64,000 nucleotides of DNA, from the NCBI RefSeq assembly GCF_900114285.1, contig NZ_FOSN01000003.1, positions 62,001 to 126,000 of the forward strand, in the 5' to 3' direction. A program made the translations under genes and the position numbers. The stretch comes from Methylocapsa palsarum (lineage in GTDB: Bacteria > Pseudomonadota > Alphaproteobacteria > Rhizobiales > Beijerinckiaceae). Below, one piece after another: positions 38,153 through 46,966 of the stretch (within the stretch, counting starts at the first letter, position 1; each line of letters opens with the position of its first letter). The notes under the pieces were generated by a model, which did not search any database, was not told the DNA's origin, and saw only the letters and a list, made by a program, of their open reading frames with translations.

Positions 38153-39562
38153 TCAGGGATTGGCGCCGGCGTCATGGCGCCGCCAGTCGAACATCTTGAC
38201 CGCGTTGTTGACCGAATTCACGGCCATCTGCATGATCGACGACACGCCCGTCACTGCCGGATTGGCCGCTTGAACCGGGGCGGACGCGGTTTGCTCGGGC
38301 AGCGCCTCGGCTGTCTGTGTCGGACGCTCGGCGGCCGCATGCGCGACGGGCTTTGGCTTGATCGCAGCATGCGCAGTCTGAGCGTTGGCGTTGGCCTTGG
38401 CCCGATCGGCCGCCGCCTGCTTCGGCGCGGGCGCCGGATGAGCCGGCTTTGCGGCCGCCGCTTTTACGATCGGCGCCGCGGCGGATTTGGCGGGAGCTGC
38501 GGGTTTAGCCTGCGCGTTGCTCAGCGCCGGTGCGGGCGTTGCGAGAGGCGCGGGAGCGGCGGCAGGCGTGTCGATCAAGGCGGCGGCGGGTTTGGCCGCG
38601 GAGAACGAATGCGGCGTGTCCGTCATCGATTGAGACGAAAGGGAAGACTCGGACTGAGACGAAAGAGAGGATACGTCGGCGTTCGCCGGAGCCAGAGCGG
38701 CGACGCTTGGGGCCGTTTCAGCGAGAGGCGCGGCGACGACGGCGGGCGTGACGGCCGCCTCGGCGCCGCTCGCCACCCGCACCGCGTCCGCAGCCACAGT
38801 GGCGCCTGCTTCGTCGGAACTCGCGAGCGCGGCGTCCGGAGCGTGTTTTTCGGTCATCGCCTCGTGCGTCTGCTGTGAATCGGGCGAGATCTCGGCTTTC
38901 AGCTGCGCCGGTTGCGCGCCGCCCGCAAATCCGCTTTCGAACTTCGCAATGATGCCGCCCAAACCCACGACGACGATCGCGGCCATGATGTAGAGGGTGC
39001 GGCGCGATCGGGTTTCTTCGTCGGCTCCCGCGCGATCCGAAACCCCGCCGGCGATCATGTAGCGTTCCGATGGATCGAGACCGGAGAGGGGTTTTACGGC
39101 TTCGTCTCCGGCCAGTTCAGATTCGTCTGATCTTTTCAGCGCAAAGACCGGCTCGTTCGCGCCGCCGAGCAAGGCGGCCTCGATTTCCGAAAAGTTGTCG
39201 CGGACGGCGCGAAGCGGAGAAAGCGCCTCGGAGCGGGCGGCTCCGATCCTCGCATCGGGCGAGGGCTCGATCGAGCCGAGCAATCCAGCCTCGATCGCGG
39301 CGAAATCGCCGCCGATTCGAAAATCCCGCGGGGAAATGTCCTTGGTGGAAATGTTCTGGGCGGAAATGTTCTGGAACGACGCCATAGGCGACGCCTTTGG
39401 CTCCGCGGAGCCGCGGCCATAAAGATTCTGTCCGTCGGCGAGGCCGGAAAATTCCGCCACAGGAGCTTCGTTGACCGGATCCGCATTGAACTGAAGCCGC
39501 AGCCGGCGCTCAAACTCGTCCAAATCGATCATAGGGCGCCGTTTTTCAACAGGCTCACTCAT
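38153..39562 (-). CDS. Ala/Pro-rich single-pass membrane protein of unknown function
   Basis: The 469-residue product has a charged N-terminal cytoplasmic part (DLDEFERRLRLQFN), one membrane helix near residue 195 (TLYIMAAIVVVGLGGIIAKF) and a long low-complexity Ala/Pro/Lys periplasmic tail (repeated PAPA, AKPA, KPAAP). That layout resembles bridging proteins with a flexible periplasmic arm, but no SPOR, TonB or peptidoglycan-binding domain is visible. It contains 15-bp triplicated (QNISAQNISTKDIS) and duplicated (SSLSSQSESSLSSQS) segments. ATG 39562 follows AGGAG. Confidence 0.7.
   Translation of the reverse strand: MSEPVEKRRPMIDLDEFERRLRLQFNADPVNEAPVAEFSGLADGQNLYGRGSAEPKASPMASFQNISAQNISTKDISPRDFRIGGDFAAIEAGLLGSIEPSPDARIGAARSEALSPLRAVRDNFSEIEAALLGGANEPVFALKRSDESELAGDEAVKPLSGLDPSERYMIAGGVSDRAGADEETRSRRTLYIMAAIVVVGLGGIIAKFESGFAGGAQPAQLKAEISPDSQQTHEAMTEKHAPDAALASSDEAGATVAADAVRVASGAEAAVTPAVVAAPLAETAPSVAALAPANADVSSLSSQSESSLSSQSMTDTPHSFSAAKPAAALIDTPAAAPAPLATPAPALSNAQAKPAAPAKSAAAPIVKAAAAKPAHPAPAPKQAAADRAKANANAQTAHAAIKPKPVAHAAAERPTQTAEALPEQTASAPVQAANPAVTGVSSIMQMAVNSVNNAVKMFDWRRHDAGANP
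39331..39375. repeat. Three 15-bp tandem units in the Ala/Pro-rich protein gene
   Basis: Units GGGAAATGTCCTTGG, TGGAAATGTTCTGGG and CGGAAATGTTCTGGA, in frame, encoding the five-residue unit repeated in QNISAQNISTKDIS. Confidence 0.8.
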
Positions 39563-39922
39563 GGTTCAGATCTCCTGTTCCGATCGAGTCCCCGCGTGCT
39601 TGGCCGCTGGACGTCGTCGCAGTGCCGGAATAAATATCCGGCGAAATATCGATTGGGAATTTCACTCCCAACACGTTAAGCAAGGCCTTATCGACTATCC
39701 GCATCAGGCGCGACCAGCTGAGCCGATCTATCCAAAATGCGGAAAGATATTAAGAAAGCGTAATTGTGGCTGTTCTTTGCTGCTGACCCAGAATCTTGCC
39801 CGTCGGCGTCAAGGCCAGCGCGATAAGCTTAACCTCTGCTGAAATGACGGCGCGGGAGTTTCGAAGCGCCCTTGTTCGTCGCCTTATCCCTTCGATTTGC
39901 TTTCTCCCCAGCCGGAGGCAAC
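39563..39922. other. Divergent intergenic region with two inverted repeats
   Basis: No gene is supported in these 360 bases. Two short inverted repeats lie near each other: CCGGA-N7-TCCGG at 39625-39641 and TTGGGA-N7-TCCCAA at 39653-39671. The region must hold promoters for the membrane protein on the left and the ABC transporter on the right. Confidence 0.5.
39625..39671. promoter_or_regulatory. Pair of inverted repeats, possible operator sites
   Basis: The palindromes CCGGA-N7-TCCGG and TTGGGA-N7-TCCCAA are separated by 11 bases. Both have the same spacing, which suits a dimeric regulator, but no candidate regulator is encoded next to them. They could also be short hairpins in a leader RNA. 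Confidence 0.3.
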
Positions 39923-40849
39923 GTGCCGCCCATAATATCCATCTGCAATCTGACCAAGACCTACGCCTCCGGTTTTCAGGCCCTGAAAGGGATCAATCTG
40001 GAAATTCATTCGGGAGAAATTTTTGCGCTGCTTGGCCCCAACGGCGCCGGCAAGACGACGCTGATCAATATTGTTTGCGGCATCGTGAACCCGACGGGCG
40101 GCTTTGTGCTGGCCGACGGTCATGATGTCGTTCGCGATTACCGGGCCGCGCGGTCGCGCATCGGCCTTGTGCCGCAAGAGCTGTCTTCGAACGCATTCGA
40201 TACGGTCTGGGCGGGCGTGACCTTCAGCCGCGGCCTTTTCGGCAAGCCCGCGGACAAGCCCTATCTTGAAAAGGTGCTGAAAGACCTCTCGTTATGGGAC
40301 AAGAAGAATAGCCCGATGATGACGCTCTCAGGCGGCATGAAGCGGCGCGTGATGATCGCCAAGGCGCTTTCGCACGAACCTCAGATTTTGTTTCTCGACG
40401 AGCCTACGGCGGGCGTCGACGTCGAACTGCGGCGCGATATGTGGGAAATGGTCCGATCGTTGCGGGCGAGAGGCGTCACCATCATCTTGACCACGCATTA
40501 TATCGAGGAGGCCGAACAGATGGCCGACCGGATCGGCGTCATCAACAAAGGCGAACTGATCCTCGTCGAGGAAAAATCGGCGCTGATGAAAAAGCTCGGC
40601 AAGAAACAATTGACCGTACAGCTGCAACATGCGTTGACGTCTGTGCCGGCCGGACTTGCCGGTCATCAGGTCGAACTTTCGGCTGACGGCGAGGAGCTCA
40701 TCTACACGTTCGATCCGAGAAGCGGCGAGAAGGGGATCGCCTCGCTGATGAAGCAATTGAGCGAACTCGGGATCGAGTTCAAGGATTTGCAGACCAACCA
40801 AAGCTCGCTGGAAGAGATTTTCGTCAGCCTGGTAAGAGCCGCCCCATGA
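39923..40849 (+). CDS. ABC transporter ATP-binding protein (ABC-2 type exporter, YadG-like)
   Basis: The 308-residue protein has Walker [15 protein letters not shown], the signature [15 protein letters not shown], Walker [13 protein letters not shown] and the switch His in [12 protein letters not shown] start at GTG 39923, since GGAGG lies six bases upstream; the upstream TTG at 39872 has no good site. The C-terminal DUF4162-like region ([15 protein letters not shown]) is typical of ABC-2 exporters. Its stop overlaps the permease start as ATGA. Substrate unknown; the E. coli relatives YadG/YadH have no established substrate. Confidence 0.92.
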   Translation: MPPIISICNLTKTYASGFQALKGINLEIHSGEIFALLGPNGAGKTTLINIVCGIVNPTGGFVLADGHDVVRDYRAARSRIGLVPQELSSNAFDTVWAGVTFSRGLFGKPADKPYLEKVLKDLSLWDKKNSPMMTLSGGMKRRVMIAKALSHEPQILFLDEPTAGVDVELRRDMWEMVRSLRARGVTIILTTHYIEEAEQMADRIGVINKGELILVEEKSALMKKLGKKQLTVQLQHALTSVPAGLAGHQVELSADGEELIYTFDPRSGEKGIASLMKQLSELGIEFKDLQTNQSSLEEIFVSLVRAAP

Positions 40850-41634
40850 GCGCGCAAGAGAAGAGAAACGTCGTCGCGTTCGAGGCGATTCGCGCAATTT
40901 ATTTTTTCGAAATGGCCCGGTTCCGGCGAACGCTGCTGCAGAGCATCGTCTCCCCGGTGCTTTCGACCTCGCTTTATTTCGTCGTCTTCGGCGCGGCCAT
41001 AGGCTCGCGCATCGCGGCGATCGACGGAGTGAGCTATGGGGCCTTTATCGTGCCAGGCCTCATCATGCTCTCGGTGCTGACGCAAAGCATTTCCAACGCT
41101 TCATTCGCGATCTTCTTTCCGAAATTCTCGGGCACGATTTACGAAATTCTTTCCGCTCCTGTGTCCTATATCGAAGTCGTCGTTGGCTATGTCGGAGCGG
41201 CCGCCAGCAAATCGATCCTGCTCGGGCTCATTATCCTGGCGACCGCGCGCTTGTTTGTAACGTTCGACATCGCGCATCCGGTGTGGATGTTGTCGTTTCT
41301 TGTGCTCACGGCGGCGACGTTCAGCCTATTCGGATTCATCATCGGAATCTGGGCCGATGGATTCGAAAAGCTTCAGCTCGTGCCGCTGTTGATTATCACG
41401 CCGCTCACCTTCCTCGGGGGAAGCTTCTACTCGATCGACATGCTTCCGCCTTTCTGGAGAACGGTCACGCTGTTCAATCCCGTGGTTTATCTCGTCAGCG
41501 GATTCAGGTGGAGCTTTTTCGGGCGTTCCGACGTGAGCGTTGGACTCAGTCTGGCGATGACCGGCGTCTTTCTCTTCATATGTCTCGCCGTCATCTGGTG
41601 GATTTTCAGGACCGGCTACCGCCTGCGGACGTGA
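40846..41634 (+). CDS. ABC-2 type transporter permease (YadH-like)
   Basis: The 262-residue protein has six predicted membrane helices (for example [59 protein letters not shown]-like near the end) and the ABC-2 signature [20 protein letters not shown] followed by [20 protein letters not shown]. It forms a dimer with the preceding ATPase to make an exporter. Translation is coupled to the ATPase gene by an ATGA overlap. Confidence 0.93.
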   Translation: MSAQEKRNVVAFEAIRAIYFFEMARFRRTLLQSIVSPVLSTSLYFVVFGAAIGSRIAAIDGVSYGAFIVPGLIMLSVLTQSISNASFAIFFPKFSGTIYEILSAPVSYIEVVVGYVGAAASKSILLGLIILATARLFVTFDIAHPVWMLSFLVLTAATFSLFGFIIGIWADGFEKLQLVPLLIITPLTFLGGSFYSIDMLPPFWRTVTLFNPVVYLVSGFRWSFFGRSDVSVGLSLAMTGVFLFICLAVIWWIFRTGYRLRT

Positions 41635-41678
41635 CCAGCATCACGACAATGATCCGCGACTGCGTCCGCGTTTCCCGC

Positions 41679-41930
41679 TCAGTAGGTGCGGCCGGGACTG
41701 GTCTGGTCGGGTGAGTCGCGCCGGGAGTTCTCCTCCCGTTGCTGCTTCGCCTTGTGGCTCTGATGCACGCCGTAGGCGCATCCGGTGGCGGCCCCGACGG
41801 CGCCGTGCCCCATCATATGGCCGACGATTCCGCCCACAATCGCGTCCTTGACGCAGCCTGCTTTTGTCGGGCTGGCGGTGATGGCGAAGGCTAATCCGGC
41901 AATGGCCGCCGTAAAGATGAATTTGTTCAT
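41679..41930 (-). CDS. Small secreted glycine-zipper-like protein
   Basis: The 83-residue product has a signal peptide (MNKFIFTAAIAGLAFAITAS) with cleavage likely after TKA. The mature part has a Cys followed by a Gly-rich stretch (DAIVGGIVGHMMGHGAVGAA), a glycine-zipper-like pattern, and a basic C-terminal tail. The ATG at 41930 follows the strong site AAGGAGG; an upstream TTG is not needed. No function can be assigned. Such proteins often associate with the outer membrane. Confidence 0.7.
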   Translation of the reverse strand: MNKFIFTAAIAGLAFAITASPTKAGCVKDAIVGGIVGHMMGHGAVGAATGCAYGVHQSHKAKQQREENSRRDSPDQTSPGRTY

Positions 41931-42024
41931 TTGATCCTCCTTCGCAGGGCTAACGGACAAGCGCAGGTTTGGTTCAAAGCCAACAGTCGGGACATCCTCA
42001 AAAAAAAGCGAGAGCCGCCGTTCC

Positions 42025-43461
42025 TCAGAGGGCTTTCATGCGCGCCGCCGTGACGCGCAGACGCGCCACAGCCAGACTGCGCATCCCGGCGACGTCAGCG
42101 CTCAACACGACGAAGGCGTAGACCGTGACCCCGGCCGCGACCTGCCCCGCGAGCGTGAAAAATCCTGGATCCTGGTCACGCATGGGCAGAAGCGCCGCGG
42201 CCATGATCGCGTTCCCCACGACGATCGTGGCGAGATCGCGGATGCGCGGCCATTGCGGCTTCGTCGCGCTGGCGCACGCGAGAAGCGTGACGAGAGCCGC
42301 GACGAGGGCGCCCGCCTGCGCGATCGCGAGGCTCGAAGCGTCGGAAGCTCGCGGCAGCAGGAAAATAAGCAGCGGATCGACCACGCAGGCGACCAACGCC
42401 GCGGTGATGAGAGGGCCGGTTTTCTTTTCGATCTGAAAGATCGGATAAATTCCGAATTGGATGATGGCCGTGCAGAACAGACCCGTCATCATCAAGGGGA
42501 GCAGCATGCTGAATGGGCCGCGGAACTGCGGAGGCACGATCAAGAGCTCCACCGACGGCAGGGTCAGCCACAATCCCGTGCAGGCGGGAAGGACCACGGC
42601 GATGACGATCGTCATATTGCGGGCGATCTGGCGTCTCGCCTGTGTCGCGCCGCGAAGCTCATGGGTCGCGACCGCGATCTGAAACAGGACGATGTCCAGC
42701 GCCGATCCAATCGCCTGAATCGCCTTGGTTCCGAAATCGAAGGCGAGCGAGAATTGGCCGGTTTCCGAAAATCCGTAAAAAATCGCGACAATCGAGCGAT
42801 TGGCGAGCGGGATCAACAGGTACAAGAAATTGGCCCCGACGATCGGCACGCTGTAGCGCATGAGCGACTCGGCGATCGAAAATTTGGCGAGGATCGCCTT
42901 CGAGCCCGGATCGTTCAGCGCGGCCCGCGCCGTGATCACGGCGCCGCTGAGACTGACGATCCCTCCGACCAGCGTCATTTTCGCCGAGCCGAACCAGAAC
43001 GCTCCGCCGCCCATCAGGGCGAAGGCCACAAGGTTTTTTACAAGGATAAGCCGTGTGAACAGGCGGTCGTGGAAGCGGGCGCGAACGAGGGCCGTATGAT
43101 AGTCGAAAAGCCCGTTGGCGACAGCGACGCCGAGCGCGAGGGCGATCAAGCCGTTTGAAAGCGTGAAGCGGACGCCGGACAGCATGAGCGCGGACGCCCC
43201 GAGAGCCAGCCCCACGGAAATGATCGCGAAACTGAAATCGAGCGTCGCGCGCAACGCCGGCTGCTCGCTCCTGATCCTTTCGGAATAGAAACGCGTCGCG
43301 CCGAGCCGGATCCAATCGAAAAAGGCGGTCTGCACGGCGATCGCGGTCGCATGGGCGAGGGCGAAACGTCCGTATTCCTCGGGACCGAGGAATCGCGCGA
43401 CCAGCAGGCCGATCGCGAAATTGAACAGGATATTGAAGAAAAACGCGACGAAAACGGTCAT
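42025..43461 (-). CDS. Lipopolysaccharide/polysaccharide flippase (Wzx, MOP superfamily)
   Basis: The 478-residue protein has about 12-14 predicted membrane helices and no soluble domain. The N-terminus (NILFNFAIGLLVARFLGPEE, then YGRFALAHATAIAVQTAFFD) and later SVPIVGANFLYLLIPLANRS are typical of polysaccharide-exporting flippases, which move lipid-linked sugars across the inner membrane. Glycosyltransferases or a polymerase are not found next to it, so its substrate is unknown. Confidence 0.85.
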   Translation of the reverse strand: MTVFVAFFFNILFNFAIGLLVARFLGPEEYGRFALAHATAIAVQTAFFDWIRLGATRFYSERIRSEQPALRATLDFSFAIISVGLALGASALMLSGVRFTLSNGLIALALGVAVANGLFDYHTALVRARFHDRLFTRLILVKNLVAFALMGGGAFWFGSAKMTLVGGIVSLSGAVITARAALNDPGSKAILAKFSIAESLMRYSVPIVGANFLYLLIPLANRSIVAIFYGFSETGQFSLAFDFGTKAIQAIGSALDIVLFQIAVATHELRGATQARRQIARNMTIVIAVVLPACTGLWLTLPSVELLIVPPQFRGPFSMLLPLMMTGLFCTAIIQFGIYPIFQIEKKTGPLITAALVACVVDPLLIFLLPRASDASSLAIAQAGALVAALVTLLACASATKPQWPRIRDLATIVVGNAIMAAALLPMRDQDPGFFTLAGQVAAGVTVYAFVVLSADVAGMRSLAVARLRVTAARMKAL

Positions 43462-43674
43462 CGCGGAGCGTCGGCCGTCCGCCGCCCGAGAAGGTCTCGA
43501 AGAGGCGCGCGCTGGCGATGAGAGAGCGTTATTTCTCCAACCGGCGTCAACGTGGAAAATTCTCCCCCAGAACGATTCATTCGTATTTCATGCTAAGTTT
43601 AACCTGACGCGTCAAATTTACGCGAACAAGGCGCAGCGGCTTTGCGGCGGAAGACAGACCGGGTACAAGCCCGC

Positions 43675-44406
43675 ATGACCCACGACGTTTCTCTCTCCGC
43701 CGCCGCGCTCGCCGGACTTTTGTCATTCCTCAGCCCCTGCGTTCTGCCGCTGGTGCCGCCCTATCTCACCTTCATCGCCGGCACGACGATCGAAGAGGTC
43801 GCGACCCAGCGCGAAAGCCAGGCGCGCAAGGATATTCTTGTCGCGGCGGCGCTGTTCATCTTGGGGTTTTCAACGGTGTTCGTCGGCCTTGGCGCGACGG
43901 CATCCGCGTTCGGTCAGGCGCTTCGCGAGCATCTTTCCACTTTGTCGCTTCTGGCCGGCGTCGCCATCATGCTGATGGGCTTCCATTTTCTTGGCGTTTT
44001 CCGGCTGGCTTTCCTCTATCGCGAAGCGCGCGTTTCGGTGGAAAAGCCGGTCGGGGTCTGGGGCGCCTATGTCATGGGGCTGGCTTTCGCCTTCGGCTGG
44101 ACCCCCTGCATCGGCCCCATTCTCGCCGCCATCCTTGCCGTGGCCGCCTCCGAGGAGACCGTCGGCAAGGGCGCGACGCTGCTGGCCGCCTATTCGCTCG
44201 GGCTCGGCGTTCCGTTTTTCCTGGCGGCGCTGGCGATCGAACCCTTCATCCGCTGGATCAAGCGCTTCAAACGCTATTTCGGCGTTCTCGAACGCGTCGT
44301 CGGGGTTTTGCTGGTCGCCACCGGAATAGCCTTCCTGACCGGATCGGTTCAGGATCTCTCGTCCTGGCTGCTGCAGACGTTTCCGGGCCTCGCCAACCTC
44401 GGATGA
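43675..44406 (+). CDS. ccdA: Cytochrome c biogenesis protein CcdA
   Basis: This 243-residue protein has six predicted membrane helices and two conserved cysteines, in LLSFLSPCVLPLVPPY and FGWTPCIGPILAAI, which carry reducing power across the membrane. CcdA passes electrons from thioredoxin to periplasmic thiol-disulfide proteins that keep apocytochrome c reduced. The start at ATG 43675 removes a short basic leader (MRRKTDRVQAR) that is not typical of the family. No other cytochrome c maturation gene is nearby. Confidence 0.93.
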   Translation: MTHDVSLSAAALAGLLSFLSPCVLPLVPPYLTFIAGTTIEEVATQRESQARKDILVAAALFILGFSTVFVGLGATASAFGQALREHLSTLSLLAGVAIMLMGFHFLGVFRLAFLYREARVSVEKPVGVWGAYVMGLAFAFGWTPCIGPILAAILAVAASEETVGKGATLLAAYSLGLGVPFFLAALAIEPFIRWIKRFKRYFGVLERVVGVLLVATGIAFLTGSVQDLSSWLLQTFPGLANLG

Positions 44407-44430
44407 TCCTTGGCCGCCGGATGCGGGGCG

Positions 44431-45021
44431 TCAGCCCCAGTAACCCGGCAGATCCTGCGCCTCGGGCAGGCGCGCGAGCTTCGTCGCCACCTCGGCCGCG
44501 AGATCGAACTCCAGCTCGATCAGGCGCCGGCTCATGAAGGTGCGGAAGTAATCGCCCCACATGAATTCCTGGTAGGGCGTGCCGTGGTCGTCGAACGCCT
44601 TGCCGCGCAGGCGCCGCCCGAGCGTCCGCCAGATATTGTCGGTGAGGTCGGCGATGGAGGCCGGAATCGCGGCGAACGGTCTGCGATTTCCGTCGGCGTC
44701 TATTGGCCAGCAATAATGATGCGCCTCCATCGTGCGCCAGAAATCCCCGGTTTCCTTCTCGGACCAGTCGGCGAGCCGATCGCCGAGAATAGCCTCGGGA
44801 ATTTTCAAGGACCAGAGCGCGCGCACGAGGTGGTGATGGTCGACGATGTAGATCCGCTGGCCTGGGCCCAGAACGTGAGGAATAGCCTTTTTCTCGAGAA
44901 GGGTCTCGAGATCGGAGGGCTTCATATCCGCGATCTTCGCCGCGCGGCCAGCGACCTCGTCGAGCCCGAGCGTCATCTGCGTCGGCCGCAGTTCGTCGAT
45001 CGATATTCTTTTGGCTTTCAT
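44431..45021 (-). CDS. ParB-like nuclease domain protein (ParBc_2 type)
   Basis: The 196-residue protein begins with ISIDELRPTQMTLGLDEVAG and has IYIVDHHHLVRALWSLKIPE, the layout of the PF08857 ParB-like family, in which a DHHH or similar motif is conserved. Later blocks are WRTMEAHHYCWPIDADGN and YQEFMWGDYFRTF. This family is found in single genes in many proteobacteria and has no proven function; it is not the chromosome-partitioning ParB. I prefer ATG 45021 to the upstream TTG. Confidence 0.8.
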   Translation of the reverse strand: MKAKRISIDELRPTQMTLGLDEVAGRAAKIADMKPSDLETLLEKKAIPHVLGPGQRIYIVDHHHLVRALWSLKIPEAILGDRLADWSEKETGDFWRTMEAHHYCWPIDADGNRRPFAAIPASIADLTDNIWRTLGRRLRGKAFDDHGTPYQEFMWGDYFRTFMSRRLIELEFDLAAEVATKLARLPEAQDLPGYWG

Positions 45022-45373
45022 GCGCCCCGCCTTTGCCTTGAAGCCCAACGGCGACTGGAAATACTGAGAATGAACTTCAAAGAAAAATTATTGATAAAAT
45101 CACTTGATCCCGAAACAGGAAATGCGCCGACGCAGGCCTCTTTGCGCCATGCGATCGGAAAGCGATCTAAACGAAGAGGTTTCACTCGGGACGAGGGGCG
45201 GGGCGGCCCAGCCTTTGCTGCTCGAACCTATGTTTGGGCCGGGCGCCCTAATGTCAAGCTTGCGCCAATGCTGAAGCTGCCTATGTTACAGGCTCCTTTT
45301 CATGTCTAGGATCGGGTTCCGTCGCCGCGGCGCCCCGGCGCCGAACGATTGGACCTGGAGCGCGGCGGATCAT
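45022..45373. other. Intergenic region with a fragment of the dispersed element
   Basis: No gene is seen. A short remnant of the dispersed element lies at 45148-45171 (CATGCGATCGGAAAGCG then ATCTAAA). The region must contain the promoters for the ParB-like gene (leftward) and the flavin reductase (rightward). Confidence 0.5.
45148..45171 (+). repeat. Remnant of the dispersed element, copy H
   Basis: Only one arm of the second hairpin remains: CATGCGATCGGAAAGCG followed by ATCTAAA, which compares with CATGCGATCGGAAAGCGCTC in complete copies. Confidence 0.5.
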
Positions 45374-45901
45374 ATGAGCGAATTGCACGACGGGGATGTT
45401 CTTTCGGCCGATCTGGAGGCGCGCGTGGACCCAGCCCGGTTTCGCGAGGCGATGAGCCGGGCGCCCGCCGCGGTTCATATCGTCACGACCGACGGTCCCG
45501 CGGGACCAGGCGGCATCACGGCGACGGCCGTGACCTCGATCTCAGCCGAGCCGCCGCTCGTTCTCTTCTGCATCTACAGGGCGTCTCCCACGGCGGAGAG
45601 GATGATCGCCAACAACGTTTTCTGCATCAACACGCTGGCTTCCCCTGACGAAGCGCTGGCGGACGTCTTTGCCGGGCGCACCCATCAACACCTTGAGGAG
45701 CGGTTCGCCAACGGGACATGGACCAAGCTCGAAACCGGCTCGCCCGTCCTCGCCAGCGCCGCCGCCGTGTTCGATTGCCGGATCGTCGAGGTGAAGCCGG
45801 CCGCGACGCATTACATCGTCATCGGAGCTGTCGAGGCGGTCAGCTTTGGCCCCGAGCAGGAAAGCCTCGTCTATCTCCATCGCAAATACAGAACTCTTTG
45901 A
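45374..45901 (+). CDS. Flavin reductase family protein
   Basis: The 175-residue protein has the FMN-binding split-barrel pattern: REAMSRAPAAVHIVTTDGPA, ITATAVTSISAEPPLVLFCI, NVFCINTLASPDEALADVFA and a C-terminal HRKYRTL. Such enzymes reduce FMN with NAD(P)H to supply two-component monooxygenases. No partner monooxygenase is adjacent. ATG 45374 is preferred; an ATG at 45302 would add 24 residues that do not look like the family. Confidence 0.88.
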   Translation: MSELHDGDVLSADLEARVDPARFREAMSRAPAAVHIVTTDGPAGPGGITATAVTSISAEPPLVLFCIYRASPTAERMIANNVFCINTLASPDEALADVFAGRTHQHLEERFANGTWTKLETGSPVLASAAAVFDCRIVEVKPAATHYIVIGAVEAVSFGPEQESLVYLHRKYRTL

Positions 45902-46051
45902 GGTCAGGCCTCGAGAACGAGGCGCGACGCTTCTCTTCGGCGCCCCTTGAGCGGGACAGACTTTCCTGACGCCGTTGGGCCTTCGCCGTTTGCGAAGTCG
46001 ATCCCTTGGCAGGCGCAGCTTTCTTGCGGCTGATTTCTTGACGCCGCCCTT

Positions 46052-46164
46052 AGAGCGCTTTCCGATCGCATGAAATCATGCGATCGATCAGAAATCGCTC
46101 CAGGGTCAAAGGCTTGAGCATATTCTTGTCGATTGGATTGATTCAATCCAATCGGAATATGCAC
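46052..46164 (-). repeat. Two-hairpin dispersed element, copy E (best copy)
   Basis: The clearest copy. First hairpin: GAGCGCTTTC, inner arm CGATCGCATGA, loop AA, inner arm TCATGCGATCG, bulge ATCA, GAAATCGCTC. Linker CAGGGTCAAAGGCTT. Second hairpin: GAGCATATTC, bulge TTGT, CGATTGGATTGA, TTCAATCCAATCG, GAATATGC. The two four-base bulges face each other across the linker. Confidence 0.92.
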
Positions 46165-46412
46165 TAGCGGCCGGCGCCAATACAGGCGCGGCTTTCATGG
46201 CTGAGACCTTCTCTTTCATTCGCCACCAATCTTTCATTCGCCGCCAAGGGTTTTGAACGAATTGCCGGCCGACGCATTCAGCGGTCCTGGTCCGATGGCG
46301 CCGGGCAGATGGCGAAGGAAGGCATTTGTTCAGGATTTCAAGCGACGATTTTGTGTCGCGCGCGTCGAAAGCGCGCCTCAAGCTCAAGTCGGCATGCGGT
46401 TTGCTCGTTGTT

Positions 46413-46448
46413 TGCGGAGGACTCTGATTGTGCGGAGGACTCTGATGG
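46413..46448. repeat. 18-bp tandem duplication upstream of usg
   Basis: TGCGGAGGACTCTGATTG followed by TGCGGAGGACTCTGATGG, about 110 bases upstream of the usg start in non-coding DNA. Confidence 0.85.
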
Positions 46449-46560
46449 TCTCCGCTCCAACGCGGAGGCCGACCGCGCGTTGAGACAGCAGGCGAGGACT
46501 TTCATCGCGAGATCAGCGATGAACCGGGTCGCCTTGCGTTACTGGCGAGGAGAATGTGAA

Positions 46561-46914
46561 ATGACCAACGCCAATGACACGGGATCTCCGAAGGTTCTGG
46601 GATCTCCGAAGGTTTTGGGAAGCCCGAAGGTGCTGGGAACCCCGAAGGTGTCCGCCGACTTTCTCAAGCAGCTTGCGGGCTACGGACTGGCGACTGCCGA
46701 GATCCTCTACAGGCTGCCGGATCATCCCAAGCTTTTGCAGACATACATCTGGCAGGATTACGATATTGCGCCGGATTTTCCGACCTTGATCAAGTTTTTG
46801 ACGTTCTGGCGCGAGAAACTCGAAGGTCCGCTCCACAGCGTGCGCGTCGGCCATAGCAAGCTGATCAAGCCTGCCGAATTCAGGACAATCGACGGGGAGT
46901 TCCGGCTGAACTGA
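46561..46914 (+). CDS. usg: Usg family protein with an N-terminal hexapeptide repeat
   Basis: The 117-residue protein matches the small alphaproteobacterial Usg family: FLKQLAGYGLATAEILYRLP, LLQTYIWQDYDIAPDFPTLI and LHSVRVGHSKLIKPAEFR. The function is unknown; the name comes from a gene next to tryptophan genes and no such genes are here. The family core is about 90 residues. The extra N-terminus is (GSPKVL)x3-GTPKVS, made by four 18-bp units. ATG 46561 follows GAGGAGAA. Confidence 0.9.
   Translation: MTNANDTGSPKVLGSPKVLGSPKVLGTPKVSADFLKQLAGYGLATAEILYRLPDHPKLLQTYIWQDYDIAPDFPTLIKFLTFWREKLEGPLHSVRVGHSKLIKPAEFRTIDGEFRLN
46581..46652. repeat. Four 18-bp tandem units at the start of usg
   Basis: GGGATCTCCGAAGGTTCT, GGGATCTCCGAAGGTTTT, GGGAAGCCCGAAGGTGCT and GGGAACCCCGAAGGTGTC, in frame. 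The first two differ by one base, suggesting recent growth. Confidence 0.92.
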
Positions 46915-46966
46915 AGCGCGTTCGGTCACTCTGCCTCTTCGCAAAAGCTGGAGACGGCGGCCTTTG

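Larger units (their letters stand above)
45902..46560. other. Intergenic region with repeat copy E and local duplications
   Basis: No gene is supported in about 660 bases. It contains dispersed element copy E (46052-46164), a duplication around TCTTTCATTCGCC (46212-46247) and an 18-bp duplication at 46413-46448. Short frames here have no ribosome-binding site and no resemblance to proteins. Confidence 0.6.

Noticed and set aside
46166-46560. Short open frames between repeat copy E and usg
   Set aside because: They start at TTG or without a ribosome-binding site, are Arg/Ser-rich like other shadow frames here, and contain tandem duplications.
46581-46652. CRISPR-like regular repeats at the start of usg
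   Set aside because: The units are contiguous with no spacers and in frame; this is a tandem repeat, not an array. The same holds for 8575-8648 and 20360-20449.
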